DNA of 64,000 nt from Cordylochernes scorpioides. Its lineage: Eukaryota; Arthropoda; Arachnida; Pseudoscorpiones; Chernetidae. Under the pieces are notes generated by a model that saw only the letters and a list, made by a program, of their open reading frames with translations, was not told where the DNA came from and searched no databases. A program made the translations under genes and the position numbers. Positions 19,688 through 28,314 of the stretch are shown in pieces. The stretch spans positions 30,879,363 to 30,943,362 of the forward strand of contig CP092868.1 in NCBI GenBank assembly GCA_030710605.1, written 5' to 3'. Each line of letters opens with the position of its first letter. Positions within the stretch are counted from its first letter, which is position 1.

Positions 19688-19998
19688 ATAAATATATACA
19701 GATTATTATTTGAATAATCCTATGGAAAAAAAAATATGGATTTGGAAGAAAAAAAAATATATATTTTTAAAAATATGGATGGAAGAAGTGGAGAGCGAAA
19801 AGAGGAAAAAAACAGGTATTTACATATGGAACATACATATAGACCATGTGTTATTATTAAATACTAATTTAAAAATATGTTCACATCTTAATAGCTACTC
19901 AATGTGAAAACATAGAAACAATGTACTATTTCTAATTAGCTTTCAACTAGAGATCTATTTAGAATTCAAGATTAAAAAATAGCGTTTTTAAATACACT

Positions 19999-20261
19999 AC
20001 ACCCATACCTCGCTTTGCGTCGGGGTTACGTTCTAAAAAAACACGACGCAAATTGAAACGACGCAAAGTGAAAATATGTGAAGGCGCAATCAAAAACAAA
20101 GGTGTTGCCATATTTTAGGAAAAAAAAAATTAAAGACTCGAATCCAAAACAACGCAACTTCGATAATCTAACGACGCACAGGGAAAATGAGTAAAAATTA
20201 GGCAGCGACGCAACTTCGAAAAAAACACAAAACGAAACGACGCAAAGCGAGGTATTGGTGT
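19999..20261. mobile_element. Tigger/pogo-like MITE
   Basis: Terminal inverted repeats ACACCCATACCTCGCTTTGC and its complement at the right end, flanked by TA. The CATACCTCG start and the internal GCGACGCAAA-type repeats resemble Tigger ends known from animals. 263 bp, no ORF. Confidence 0.75.
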
Positions 20262-20466
20262 ATATCTTAAATTTAATTTATTTACCAGTTGCAAACAAGA
20301 CATGCTATATCCGATCTGGATAATTTCGCGTGAAACTATTTACAATAATTGTAGTAGAGTAGGTAACAGAATTATCAAAAAGAAAATAAACAATTGAGAG
20401 CATTGAATAAACATGTACATTAAACAAATAATATAATGCACTAGCGCGCCATCTGTTATCAAAATT

Positions 20467-20659
20467 CGAAACTATTTTAAAGGCGTAAGATTCTTTTTGA
20501 AATTAAACAATTTCTACTTAATGGTAGATTAAACTGGCGAAACCGCTGGGAGAGTTCACCACTGATGAGCCAGGCCCTTCCATAAATTTTTCCATTGCAG
20601 TAAGGACAGTATAAATTGTTTAATTTCAAAAAGAATCTTACTCCTTTAAAATAGTTTCG
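20467..20659. mobile_element. Family B foldback element, full copy
   Basis: Inverted arms: CGAAACTATTTTAAAGGCGT on the left against ACTCCTTTAAAATAGTTTCG on the right, about 55 bp each. The centre holds CTGGCGAAACCGCTGGGAGA and CACTGATGAGCC. Other copies: 49027-49196 (arms) and 49235-49330 (centre). No ORF. Confidence 0.7.
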
Positions 20660-20960
20660 AATTAAACAAATAAGCAACAACATATCTTAAATTAGGAATC
20701 AATTATATTTTGTATAAGTAAAATTTCCTAAATAGCAATGATTTACTTTTATTAACATGCTTTCGAGGATATGATATTTATTGGACTAAAAGGGATTATA
20801 AAAAGCCGAATGCGAAACGCTTGCCTTTTAATAACCTAATTATTAAATCTCACTTCAAATATTTTACAAATTATTTAAGGATCTTTTAAAATTTTACTTC
20901 ATATATTGTGTCTGTTGTCCCATACACAATTTTACTAGGTATCACAAAATATATTTCAAA

Positions 20961-21189
20961 ATCTAAAGAGACATGGGTCGCCTCTCCCGTCAAAATAGAC
21001 GTCTAAAACCAGACGCCATCTATTGACCGTCGCCGCAACTAGCTACCTCGGGTCGGTGACAAAGCCACAACACCAGCTTTGGCAAACTGAAAAGCTTCCA
21101 CCTAGAAACAATAGATCAATCGGTCAATAGATGGCGTCTGGTTTTAGACGTCTATTTTGACGGGAGAGGCGACCCTTGTCTCTTTAGAT
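20961..21189. mobile_element. MITE family C, short copy
   Basis: Near-perfect inverted repeats: ATCTAAAGAGACATGGGTCG on the left and its complement on the right, continuing through CCTCTCCCGTCAAAATAGAC. The left arm also keeps GGTCGGTGACAAAGCCACAA. It looks younger than 18429-18824 because the arms agree better. Confidence 0.8.
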
Positions 21190-21289
21190 CAATTTACTCC
21201 CGGCAAAATCTACATCTATATTTCAAAATGTAAAAAATAGTAAAAAAGTGAAATTTTACGTTCTCGCGTTCTTCATGCCTGAATACCCA

Positions 21290-21520
21290 TTTCGTGATTT
21301 CTCAAGATGCCCCAAAGACCAGATTTTTTGGTCGTTGAGGTACAGCTTGCACCACGCTGATGAGGGCCAACAGCCCGAAACGCGTTCTTGGTTAACTTTT
21401 CTTGATTAATCAAGAATGGGTCAATTCTGAAATAATGGAAAATCAATTATATTTATTCCGATAGATGGCGTAAGCTATCAACAACTTTTATTTGCATAAT
21501 CAGGAGATGCCTTTTTTTTA
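21290..21520 (+). repeat. Family A (Penelope-related), copy with intact hammerhead-like core
   Basis: Contains CCACGCTGATGAGGGCCAAC, AGCCCGAAACGCGTTCTTGG, AATCAAGAATGGGTC and TATTCCGATAGATGGCG, all shared with the other family A pieces. The full element boundaries are not clear. Confidence 0.65.
21357..21381 (+). ncRNA. Hammerhead-like ribozyme core
   Basis: CTGATGA, stem II GGGC-CAACA-GCCC, GAAAC. All invariant core bases of a hammerhead are present. The short stem III could be AC/GT around CGCGTTCTTG. A matching stem I is not obvious. Confidence 0.5.
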
Positions 21521-21534
21521 TTATATTTTAAAAT

Positions 21535-21690
21535 GTAAACCATATTGCGAGGATGTTTATTTTTTAATAAAACAATTTTATTTTGTCCTTACTGTCATGA
21601 TAAAAAGTGGCTCATCAATGGTGAACCCTCCTAGCGGTTTCGCCAGTTTAATCTACCATACCGCTATAATATTGTTTCGTATTGTCCAAT
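21535..21690 (-). repeat. Family B foldback element, fragment
   Basis: Minus strand contains the GGCGAAACCGCTAGGAGGGT and TTGATGAGCC blocks of family B. Confidence 0.6.
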
Positions 21691-21754
21691 ACATCATGTT
21701 GAATTCAAATTTTATAATCCCTTGCGTTATATATCATATGACAGAAAGAATCCA

Positions 21755-22210
21755 GTTATCTGTTTGATACACAGTGACCTTTATTGAAGACACACGAGAT
21801 AACCAAGTGTGAACAAAATTGACTCCTTCAAAAAAAAAAAAAAAAAAAAACAGACGACCGGCGAAATCAAAGTTTTTCCACTTCCTTAAGTTTTGTCCAT
21901 GAGTGTATATCGATATATTTTACGTTTAATTATTCTTGGAATGCTCTGTTACATGATTGACAGGCTCGAGTAAAATCATAATTCGTTATTCACACATCCC
22001 TTACAAAAATTTTTATTTAATTTTTAGTGTAATTTTAATATTTTATTGTATAACCCCCTTCCCTTTGTAATATTTTACAAAACTATTCCAACTGTAATTT
22101 AATCAGTGAATAAAATCGTCTCTGTCTCCTTAAAAAAAAAAAAAATAGACGACCGGCGAAATCAAAGATTTTCCACTTTCTTAAGAGTTGTCCATGAGTG
22201 TATATCGATA
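21755..22210 (+). repeat. MITE family D, right end and a second partial copy
   Basis: 21765-21905: CAGTGACCTTTATTGAAGAC, then GACGACCGGCGAAATCAAAG, ending CTTAAGTTTTGTCCATGAGT. A second right end, more diverged, lies at 22130-22205. A poly-A run separates inner and outer parts in both. Confidence 0.7.
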
Positions 22211-22549
22211 TATTTTAGGTTTAATTATTCTTTAAATGCTTCGTCACATGTACGACGGGCTCGAGTAAAATCATAATTAGTTATTCACACATCCCTTATA
22301 CATTTCACCACCCCATAACCATCAAATGAAGATATCTCCTCTGAATAGCAAACTCGATAGGCACGTGCAATGAAGTCTTGATTCTGCATTGAAACAAATG
22401 TAAACACCTAAAGAATTTTATTTAACTCTTTATTTTATTGGCGATTTTATGTAAAATATACTCTCCTGTAGAAGGGCTTTCTTACCCGAAAGCTTGAGAG
22501 ATTTTTAAATGAAAAATATTTTAAAAAGAAACTTTTCCCTGGAGGCTTA
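22211..22549. other. AT-rich spacer with a degenerate Penelope-type hairpin
   Basis: Around 22464-22495, CTGTAGAAGGGC...CCCGAAAGCTTG resembles the decayed Penelope hairpin seen at 25150-25290. Otherwise nothing recognisable. Confidence 0.45.
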
Positions 22550-22554
22550 ATGTT

Positions 22555-22875
22555 CTTATTAAAAACAAAAAGCCTTTATTCAGGGTCACTGACCCTATAC
22601 AGGATTCACCAGAGGTATGCATAAGAACAAAGCAGTGAGACAAAGGAAATAACGATATATACGGAAGAAAAGAAAAAAAAAACAAGAAAGAGAAAAAGGG
22701 AAGCAAGAAAAACAACACAAAAAGAGTAGCAGTAAGAAAGTGAGGAGTGAGTGTCACTTGGCCTTCTTCTGAGATATGGACTTGTGGAAACCATAAAACG
22801 CCGTAGCAATATACTTATTCTGGGTCATATTGTCAATTATTGATGGAAGTGAAGCACAGAGTTGCCCAGTTTAAT
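22555..22875 (-). repeat. LINE 3' end (GTT-tailed family), copy 1
   Basis: About 310 bp shared with 23535-23795 (opposite orientation) and 26570-26875. In element orientation it contains ATCTCAGAAGAAGGCCAAGT, TATAGGGTCAGTGACCCT and AATAAAGGCTTTTTG at the 3' end. AATAAAGGCTTTTTG is a LINE-like 3' end; copies 2 and 3 add a (GTT)n tail. Confidence 0.7.
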
Positions 22876-22924
22876 GTTCTTATTTTAATATCCCTTATAA
22901 AATTTGAATTAAATAAAACATTAA

Positions 22925-23035
22925 TCTCCTGATCGTGTTACTAACAGTTGCTGATGGCTTACACCATCTATCGGAATAAATATTAATTAATCGTTGATTT
23001 TTAATTATTCCCGAATTTTCCAAATACCGTTTCTT
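22925..23035 (-). repeat. Family A fragment
   Basis: Minus strand matches TATTCCGATAGATGGTGTAA, AGCCATCAGCAACTGTT and the AGGAGAT tail of family A. Confidence 0.6.
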
Positions 23036-23089
23036 GTTTATATCCTTCCCTTTGTATATTTTACAAAACTATTTAAACTGTAATCTAAT

Positions 23090-23290
23090 ATCACTATGTG
23101 ACGCTGAGTTTGTTTATACAAAAATGTAATGCCATGACAAAGGTTGGCATTCAGTCAACCGAAATATTGGCAAATAAATCCTTGTATTCAATAACACATA
23201 CAAGCCTTTATTAAGACATTCCGTCTTTAACAGACAATTCTCCTGTTAGAAATGAATCTAAAAAAAATAAGAAGCAGGGGAAGAAATTGA
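23090..23290. repeat. Penelope-type hairpin remnant next to a LINE 3' tail
   Basis: GGTTGGCATTCAGTCAACCG AAA is a hairpin followed by GAAAT, like the stem II-GAAA layout but without CTGANGA. At 23205-23260 CCTTTATTAAGACATTCCGT is a diverged LINE 3' tail of the 63302 type. Confidence 0.45.
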
Positions 23291-23534
23291 ATCCTCGCTC
23301 AGAGAAGAGAAAAGGAAAGAATATCTATGTACAAAAGACTATATACATCGTTTTTCGTGCATAAAACACAGTGAAGAAGTAGATTATTGAGTAAATGGTT
23401 GCATCTTGTGAAGGAAAAATATTTCCACACAGTCCTTTTATTCAATCCAATATACGCCTTTATATTATCTAACTAATTATTTATATAAAATCCTCGTATA
23501 TTAATTAGAGGAACTCGACCACAAAAGAAATGAA

Positions 23535-23795
23535 CACTAAATCATATATAAGTAAATTAAGTCCATATCTCAGAAGAAGGCCAAATGACACTCACTCCTC
23601 ACTTTCTTACTGCTACTCTTTTTGTGTTGTTTTCTTGCTTCCCTCTTTCTCTTTATTTATTTTTTCTATTCTTCTGTTTATATTGTTGTTTCCTTTGTCC
23701 CACTGCTTTGTTCTTATGTATACCTCTGGTGAATCCTGTATAGGGTCAGTGACCCTAACTAAAGGCTTTTTGTTGTTGTTGTTGTATTAGTAAAT
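23535..23795 (+). repeat. LINE 3' end (GTT-tailed family), copy 2
   Basis: Same sequence as 22555-22875 and 26570-26875 but inverted, ending AAAGGCTTTTTGTTGTTGTT. It is 5' truncated relative to copy 3. Confidence 0.7.
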
Positions 23796-23816
23796 TAAAT
23801 TTAACTGCCATCTATC

Positions 23817-23980
23817 GTTAAAATTTTACACGAATTACTGGCAATGCGTTTCTTTTAAATATCATCAAATATTATCTCTACAGGTAGATGTACAAACAGA
23901 TAGAGATATCCAATTGTAGAGATAATATTTGATGATATTTAAAAGAAGCGCATTGCCAGTAAATTTATATCTGTAAAATT
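23817..23980. mobile_element. Palindromic MITE
   Basis: Arms TTACTGGCAATGCGTTTCTT and its complement (23835 to 23962) match over about 50 bp through ATATCATCAAATATTATCTC and TACA, around a short loop of about 30 bp. Flanks also resemble each other (AAAATTTTACA). No other copy is visible in the window. Confidence 0.6.
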
Positions 23981-24259
23981 TTAACTAATTCATATAATCG
24001 AATTTTATTTTTTTAAAACCGAATATTGTAAAACTTTTATTTTTCATCACTTTTTTTTTGTATATCTCTAAATATATATCTATAAAATTTCGGAAAAGTA
24101 TATATTTTTAGGTGAATAATAATGTTTAGTTCTAATTTATTCCTATAGATAGCAGTATATTCAATGTTTCATTATATGATCAGACGATAGCTTTGTTAAC
24201 CAAAAAAAAAAATCGGTTTATTTATAAAATATTTAAAAACTGATGTTCTTGATTATTTT

Positions 24260-24686
24260 CACTCATAGACAAAACTTAAGGAAGTTGTACCTTTTTGCAT
24301 GTTTATATATTTTTAGTAATATATTTTACTTTTTTTTTTTTAAGGAGAACGAGAAAAAAAGGTATAAGAAATCCACAGTTATATATGCAAATAAGGAATG
24401 GTTTAGGTTTAAAATATAAACTTCCTTCAAATAAATGCATTTTATTAAGCTACCTAAAATTTTGATAAAAATGATGTATTGGAAAGACTTATAAGAAATT
24501 TCTCCTGAATTGGTTATAATAGATGAAAAAATAAGGAGAAAAACGTTTCTTTAATGAACGGATTCGTGACGAAACGTTTTTCTCCTTATTTTTTCATCTA
24601 TTATAAAAATGATGTATTTTGAAAATTTTTACACGGCCTTTCAAGCCGAACGCCAGTAATTGAGGGTTAAGTTTTGTCTATGAGTG
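24260..24686 (+). mobile_element. MITE family D copy carrying an insertion
   Basis: Outer ends CACTCATAGACAAAACTTAAGG and the complement of CATAGACAAAACTTAA at the right. The inside contains a second element at 24481-24602. Confidence 0.6.
24481..24602. mobile_element. Palindromic insertion with 16-bp duplication
   Basis: ATAAAAATGATGTATT occurs at 24465-24480 and 24603-24618. The insertion contains arms of about 30 bp (AATAGATGAAAAAATAAGG, then AGAAAAACGTTTC) facing each other around GGATTCGTGACGAAACG, a layout like the Penelope-type palindromes. Confidence 0.65.
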
Positions 24687-24689
24687 TAT

Positions 24690-25019
24690 ATAATGGAAAG
24701 GTCTGATTTCGTTGTTTTTGATGGAGACTCAAATTGGCAATTCCAGTCTAAAGCTACTATGTTGGAATGTGGGAGAGAAGTAGGGGGTCTTTGAGGAGAT
24801 ACAGGGGAGAGATAAAACCCGTGGGGGTGGGGAAGGAAGTTTGTCGTAGCCCCCACCCCTCGGTGGCTGTCTAGGCAACACGCTAAGTCCAAACCTGCTC
24901 TAGCTAGAAAAAAAAATAAAATTCAAAAATCTTTTATTTACACTTTTAGTAAATTGATACAAAAATTAATAAGAATTACAAAAATTATTAATGAGAATTT
25001 ATAATTTAGTGATCCCTAT
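24690..25019. other. Spacer with a GC-richer segment
   Basis: 24780-24880 is richer in G and C (GTGGGGGTGGGG and its near complement CCCCCACCCC) and could fold into a hairpin. No gene recognised. Confidence 0.45.
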
Positions 25020-25539
25020 ATATTGTTGGCGCGCGAAGAAATAATTTATTATTTAATTTAATTATTCAATGAAAATATTTGGAAACAGATTTAAAATTTA
25101 AACGAAAAAACATGGTGAAGGAAGACGAGTTTCTTTTATTGATGCATAGGTGCAAGCTTTCGGGTAAAAACCCTTCAACAGACGAGAAATGAAGCGCGAG
25201 TTATAAGAACTATGGTACAAATTCTTAAGTCTTATAAGTCGCGCTTCATTTCTCGCCTGTTGAAGGTTTTTTACCCGAAAGCTTGCACCTATGCATCAAT
25301 AAAAGAAACTCGTCTTCCTTCACCATGTTTTTTCCTTTAATTTCAAATCAGGAAGAATTCTTTATCTAGATTTAAAATTTTACATTTCCTAAATCATCAT
25401 TTAGTTGCCTAGCTTGCTTGCTTGATATTCTCTAGCTGTAGATAGTTTGGTTGATAATTGTCGACTGGTCGTGGTGACGTCATCAATAAATACTTTCACA
25501 CCTTCAGATATATACAAAGACTTGATTTCTATGCTACAG
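25020..25539 (+). repeat. Dispersed repeat family E, with an insertion
   Basis: 25025-25080 and 25381-25539 match 56262-56437 and 58504-58575 (AAGAAATAATTTATTATTTA, ATTCTCTAGCTGTAGATAG, GTCGTGGTGACGT, AATAAATACTTTCAC). The copy at 56262 holds the Copia insertion, so this copy shows the uninterrupted junction near 25465. Confidence 0.75.
25100..25367. mobile_element. Penelope-derived palindrome with 13-bp duplication
   Basis: AGATTTAAAATTT lies at 25087-25099 and 25368-25380. Inside, inverted arms of about 100 bp (from ATGGTGAAGGAAGACGAGTT to GCGCGAGTTATAAG and back) carry CTGTTGAAGG...CCCGAAAGCTTG. The distal end (AGGAAGAATTCTTTATC) resembles the RT-coding segment at about 12726 of the Penelope element, linking it to that family. 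Confidence 0.75.
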
Positions 25540-26147
25540 AATATATAGAAATCAGTGTATGTATGTATGTCTGTTTGTATGTTTGTCGGCTATACACGTC
25601 CACAATACGTAACTAATCTGATTGAAATTTTAAAAGTATATAGAGTAGAATCTGGAAAAACGTATAGTGAAAATTTCAGGTCTCTATCCCGAATATTCGT
25701 CGAGTTATTTGCAAATTTGCTCTTTCGCTCGTGAGCAGCGCCTATAGCGGTGAAGATGGGAGGTAATATCACCTGACCTAATGTACATGTAAAGTTTGGA
25801 GCGGGGCGTTTGGTTCAAATCACATTAATAGGTAGCGCTCAGCAAGAGCAACCTAGTTCATGATAATTGAACAATGGATAATATGTGAAGGTTATTCACA
25901 TATTAAACAATTTTTAACGCGGGATTCAATCCCGGTTCATGACTGTCGGGAATCGAGCGTGTTACCCTCTCATCCACCGACTTATTGTCGGGAATCGAGC
26001 GTGTTACCCTCTCATCCACCGACTTTTTTAGCGAGGCGTTTCACAAGAGTAACATCCACGGCGCCAATTTATAATTGTTACGAATAGTATTTGAATAAAA
26101 ACATTTAATCGGGTAAAACCTGGGCGTTACTCGGGTCATTCGGCTAG
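25540..26147 (+). mobile_element. Helitron, non-autonomous, copy 1
   Basis: The 3' end has CTGGGCGTTACTCGGG (decayed hairpin) then CATTCGGCTAG ending at 26147 before T, the Helitron CTRR-type end. It shares GTTTCACAAGAGT, ACATCCACGGCGCCAATTTA and GAATAGTATTTGAAT with 49562-50083. The 5' border is uncertain. It contains a 42-bp tandem duplication (25944-26027) that on the minus strand reads like a tRNA-type segment (GTCGGTGGATGAGAGGGTAA, CTCGATTCCCGACA). Confidence 0.75.
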
Positions 26148-26252
26148 TTAAATAAAAAAAGTTGTTCTAAGGAAAAGAAGTTCCTCCATCTTGTCCTCCT
26201 CCAGACAAGGATAGGATCTCTCAGTTCAATGTTGAGATGATACTTATAGAGA

Positions 26253-26551
26253 CATGGTGGAAGGATGGTCTAAACCGTTGATTTGCGACCGCTACGACCC
26301 GGGATCGAATCCTGCATTGGACACTTTTTTCTAATAAAAAAAAAAAGGCTCCGATGGCTCCCGATCCTTTCAAAAGTCCAACCCCACCAGCAAGTGCAAG
26401 TAACCATAACGTAGCTCTGACACATTTGTAAGTGCAAAAGTCGAACTGCTTTTCACATGTGTAGACATGTGGTGCACTTACAGTAAAAGCAGTCGCTAAC
26501 CATTACCCACCATGATTATCATGGTCTGTACCACGTGTACTAGGAGAGAGA
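26253..26551 (+). mobile_element. tRNA-derived SINE, copy 1
   Basis: Head: GGTGGAAGGATGGTCTAAAC (A-box region) and GGGATCGAATCC (B-box), which give an internal pol III promoter. A body about 210 bp long follows (AGTCCAACCCCACCAGC, GTAAAAGCAGTCG) and ends TACCACGTGTACTAGGAG. A second copy lies inverted at 27778-28096 and a 3' fragment at 27290-27370. Confidence 0.8.
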
Positions 26552-26569
26552 AAATAATAATATCAACAA

Positions 26570-26873
26570 CAACAACAACAAAAAGCCTTTATTTAGGGTC
26601 ACTGACCCTATACAGGATTCACCAGAGGTATGCATAAGAACAAAGCAGTGAGACAAAGGAAACAACAATATAAACAGAAGAAGAAAAAAAAAAAGAGAAA
26701 GAGGGAAGCAAGAAAACAAAACACAAAAAGAGTAGCAGTAAGAAAGTGAGGGGTGAGTGTCACTTGGCCTTCTTCTGAGATATGGACTTGTGGAAACCAT
26801 AAAGCGCCGTAGCAATATACTTATTCTGGGTCATATTGTCAATTATTGATGGAAGTGAAGCACAGAGTTGCCC
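26570..26873 (-). repeat. LINE 3' end (GTT-tailed family), copy 3
   Basis: The longest of the three copies. In element orientation it ends CTAAATAAAGGCTTTTTGTT followed by GTT repeats. It lies directly after SINE copy 1. Confidence 0.75.
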
Positions 26874-26885
26874 AAAATAATAATA

Positions 26886-27022
26886 TCGTAAAGATTAGAA
26901 TAATTTTTAACACTTTACCAAATGTTTTAATTTTTGTTCGTTCCTGACGAAGACAAAAGATTTTTGTCGAAACGTCGAGATAATAAAAAAGGTTTACTGG
27001 CCGAAGTATCTTTAATTTAAAG
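26886..27022 (+). mobile_element. Short Penelope-derived insertion with 12-bp duplication
   Basis: AAAATAATAATA flanks it at 26874-26885 and 27023-27034. The 137-bp insert begins TCGTAAAGAT, contains the hammerhead-like core (26944-26973) and ends GGCCGAAGTATCTTTAATTT, the same end as at 18344 and 19640. Confidence 0.8.
26944..26973 (+). ncRNA. Hammerhead-like ribozyme core
   Basis: CTGACGA, stem II AGACAAAAG/TTTTTGTC with one mismatch, GAAAC. Same arrangement as at 18264. Confidence 0.45.
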
Positions 27023-27619
27023 AAAATAATAATAGTTGAAAAAAAACTAATTTAATGATGTGCAAATATACAAAATATGATGTAAAAGTTATGTGCTGAT
27101 TGTCATCCATCTATTCATATTAACAGAATCTGGTCGGTGACAAAGTCACAACACCAGATTTTTCCATTTTCGGAAGATTTCATCAACGTGAAATGGAAAG
27201 AAAGTCTTGAGGATCAGATGAAATCGAAGTTGGCCTTGACTAAACGATCACCATAGACCAAGATCTCCAGGAGGGATAAACGTTTGTGTAGATATGTGAT
27301 GCACTTACAGTAAAAGCAGTCGCCAACTTCTACCCACCATGATTATCATGGCCTGTACCACATGTACTAGGAGGGGGGGGGGGGGGGACGAATTTAATGA
27401 TGCAAATATACAAAATATGATGTAAAAGTTATGTGCTGATTGTCACCCATCTATTCATATTAACAGAATCAGATCGGTGACAAAGTCACAACAACAGATT
27501 TTCCCTTTTAGGAAGATTTCGTTAATGGAAATTGAAAAGAAGAACTCTTGGCGATCAGATGAAATTTTAGCTGGTCTTGACTAAACGATCACCATAGAGC
27601 ATGGTCTCCAGGAGGGATA

Positions 27620-27641
27620 AACGCTTGTTCGGCCGTACAAC

Positions 27642-27672
<31 letters not shown>

Positions 27673-27716
27673 ACATGGCCCCTTCGCAAGAATGACACGC
27701 AAAATCGCGAAGTGTT
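27620..27716 (+). pseudogene. U6: U6 snRNA retrocopy, diverged
   Basis: ACGCTTGTTCGGCCGTACAA at the 5' end, GGAACGATACAGAGAAGATT in the ACAGAGA region, then GACACGCAAAATCGCGAAGT. It carries several changes from the 17673 copy, for example AACATGGCC and CCTTCGCAAGAATG. The repeat TCCAGGAG flanks it (27607-27614 and 27716-27723). No promoter is seen. Confidence 0.8.
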
Positions 27717-27777
27717 CCAGGAGAGAATTTTGAATTTAGCAAAGCAGTTATTATGGCTTATCATTTACCCAAGATTG

Positions 27778-28096
27778 TTTTTTTTTTTTTTTTTGCTTAT
27801 CCTTAGTACACGTGGTACAGGCCATGATAATCATGTTGGGTAGTTAGCGACTGCTTTTACTGTAAGCGCACCACATGTCTACTACACATATGAAAAGCAG
27901 TTCGACTTTGCACTTACAAATGTGCCAGAGTCCCATTTGGTTACTTGCACTCGCTGGTGGGGTTGGACTTTTTGCAAGAATCGGGGACTATTGGAGCTTT
28001 TTTTTTTAACAGAAAAAAGTGTCCAATGCGGGAATCGAACCCGGGTCGTAATGGTCGAAAACCAAACGGTTTAACCAGCCTTCCACCGACCCCCCA
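27778..28096 (-). mobile_element. tRNA-derived SINE, copy 2, with 11-bp duplication
   Basis: ACCCAAGATTG flanks it at 27767-27777 and 28097-28107. On the minus strand: GGTCGGTGGAAGGCTGGTTA (A-box), ACGACCCGGGTTCGATTCCC (B-box, canonical), the same body as copy 1 and a poly-A tail (T run at 27778-27794). It is better preserved than copy 1. Confidence 0.88.
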
Positions 28097-28139
28097 ACCC
28101 AAGATTGTAAAGACGTTCACTAGATGGCTCAGTTTTTAA

Positions 28140-28300
28140 TTCTCTTTTAACGGGAGAGGTGGGGGGGAGAAGACCGACCACACCTCCCTGCGGTCCCCCC
28201 TGGACCCTTGGAATATTCGACCAAATTCTGGTTCGTTTCCAAGGTGACTAACGAGGTAACGGCACCCATTTTCCAATGAAGAGGATATTCTCATGCCCAG
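28140..28300 (-). repeat. Dispersed repeat, inverted relative to 8985-9122
   Basis: Minus strand matches 8985-9122 (AAAATGGGTGCCGTT, GAACCAGAATTTGGTCGAAT, GGGTCCAGGGGGGACCG). Confidence 0.7.
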
Positions 28301-28314
28301 CAATGGCCGCAGCC

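Larger units (their letters stand above)
19160..19880 (-). repeat. LINE 3' end, interrupted by a Penelope-type insertion
   Basis: 19160-19313 plus 19688-19880 match 47600-47880 in order (CTTTATTAAGACACACAG..., GGGTAAAAATGGAGAAAGAT, then GAATAATCCTATGGAAAA). In minus orientation it ends as AATAAAGGTTTTTGTGTGTA, a LINE 3' tail like that at 63302. The Penelope-type insert 19314-19687 splits it. Confidence 0.75.
27035..28165. mobile_element. Family C mosaic: duplicated interior with U6 and SINE inserted
   Basis: 27050-27290 and 27385-27620 are two copies of one about 235-bp segment (GTGCTGATTGTCA, GGTCGGTGACAAAGTCACAA, CTAAACGATCACCATAGA, CTCCAGGAGGGATAAACG), which is the interior of MITE family C. 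Between them lies a SINE 3' fragment and a G run. The second copy is broken by a U6 retrocopy and then by SINE copy 2, and ends at 28108-28165 with a family C terminus (ATGGCTCAGTTTTTAA, CGGGAGAGGTG). It records at least three later events inside one element. Confidence 0.65.

Noticed and set aside
20530-20580. Family B centre as a type II hammerhead ribozyme
   Set aside because: Only five bases lie between the presumed cleavage site and CTGATGA, too few for stem I. Kept as a low-confidence observation.
17673-27716. U6 copies as active snRNA genes
   Set aside because: Both are flanked by insertion duplications and lack an upstream promoter; the second has many changes.
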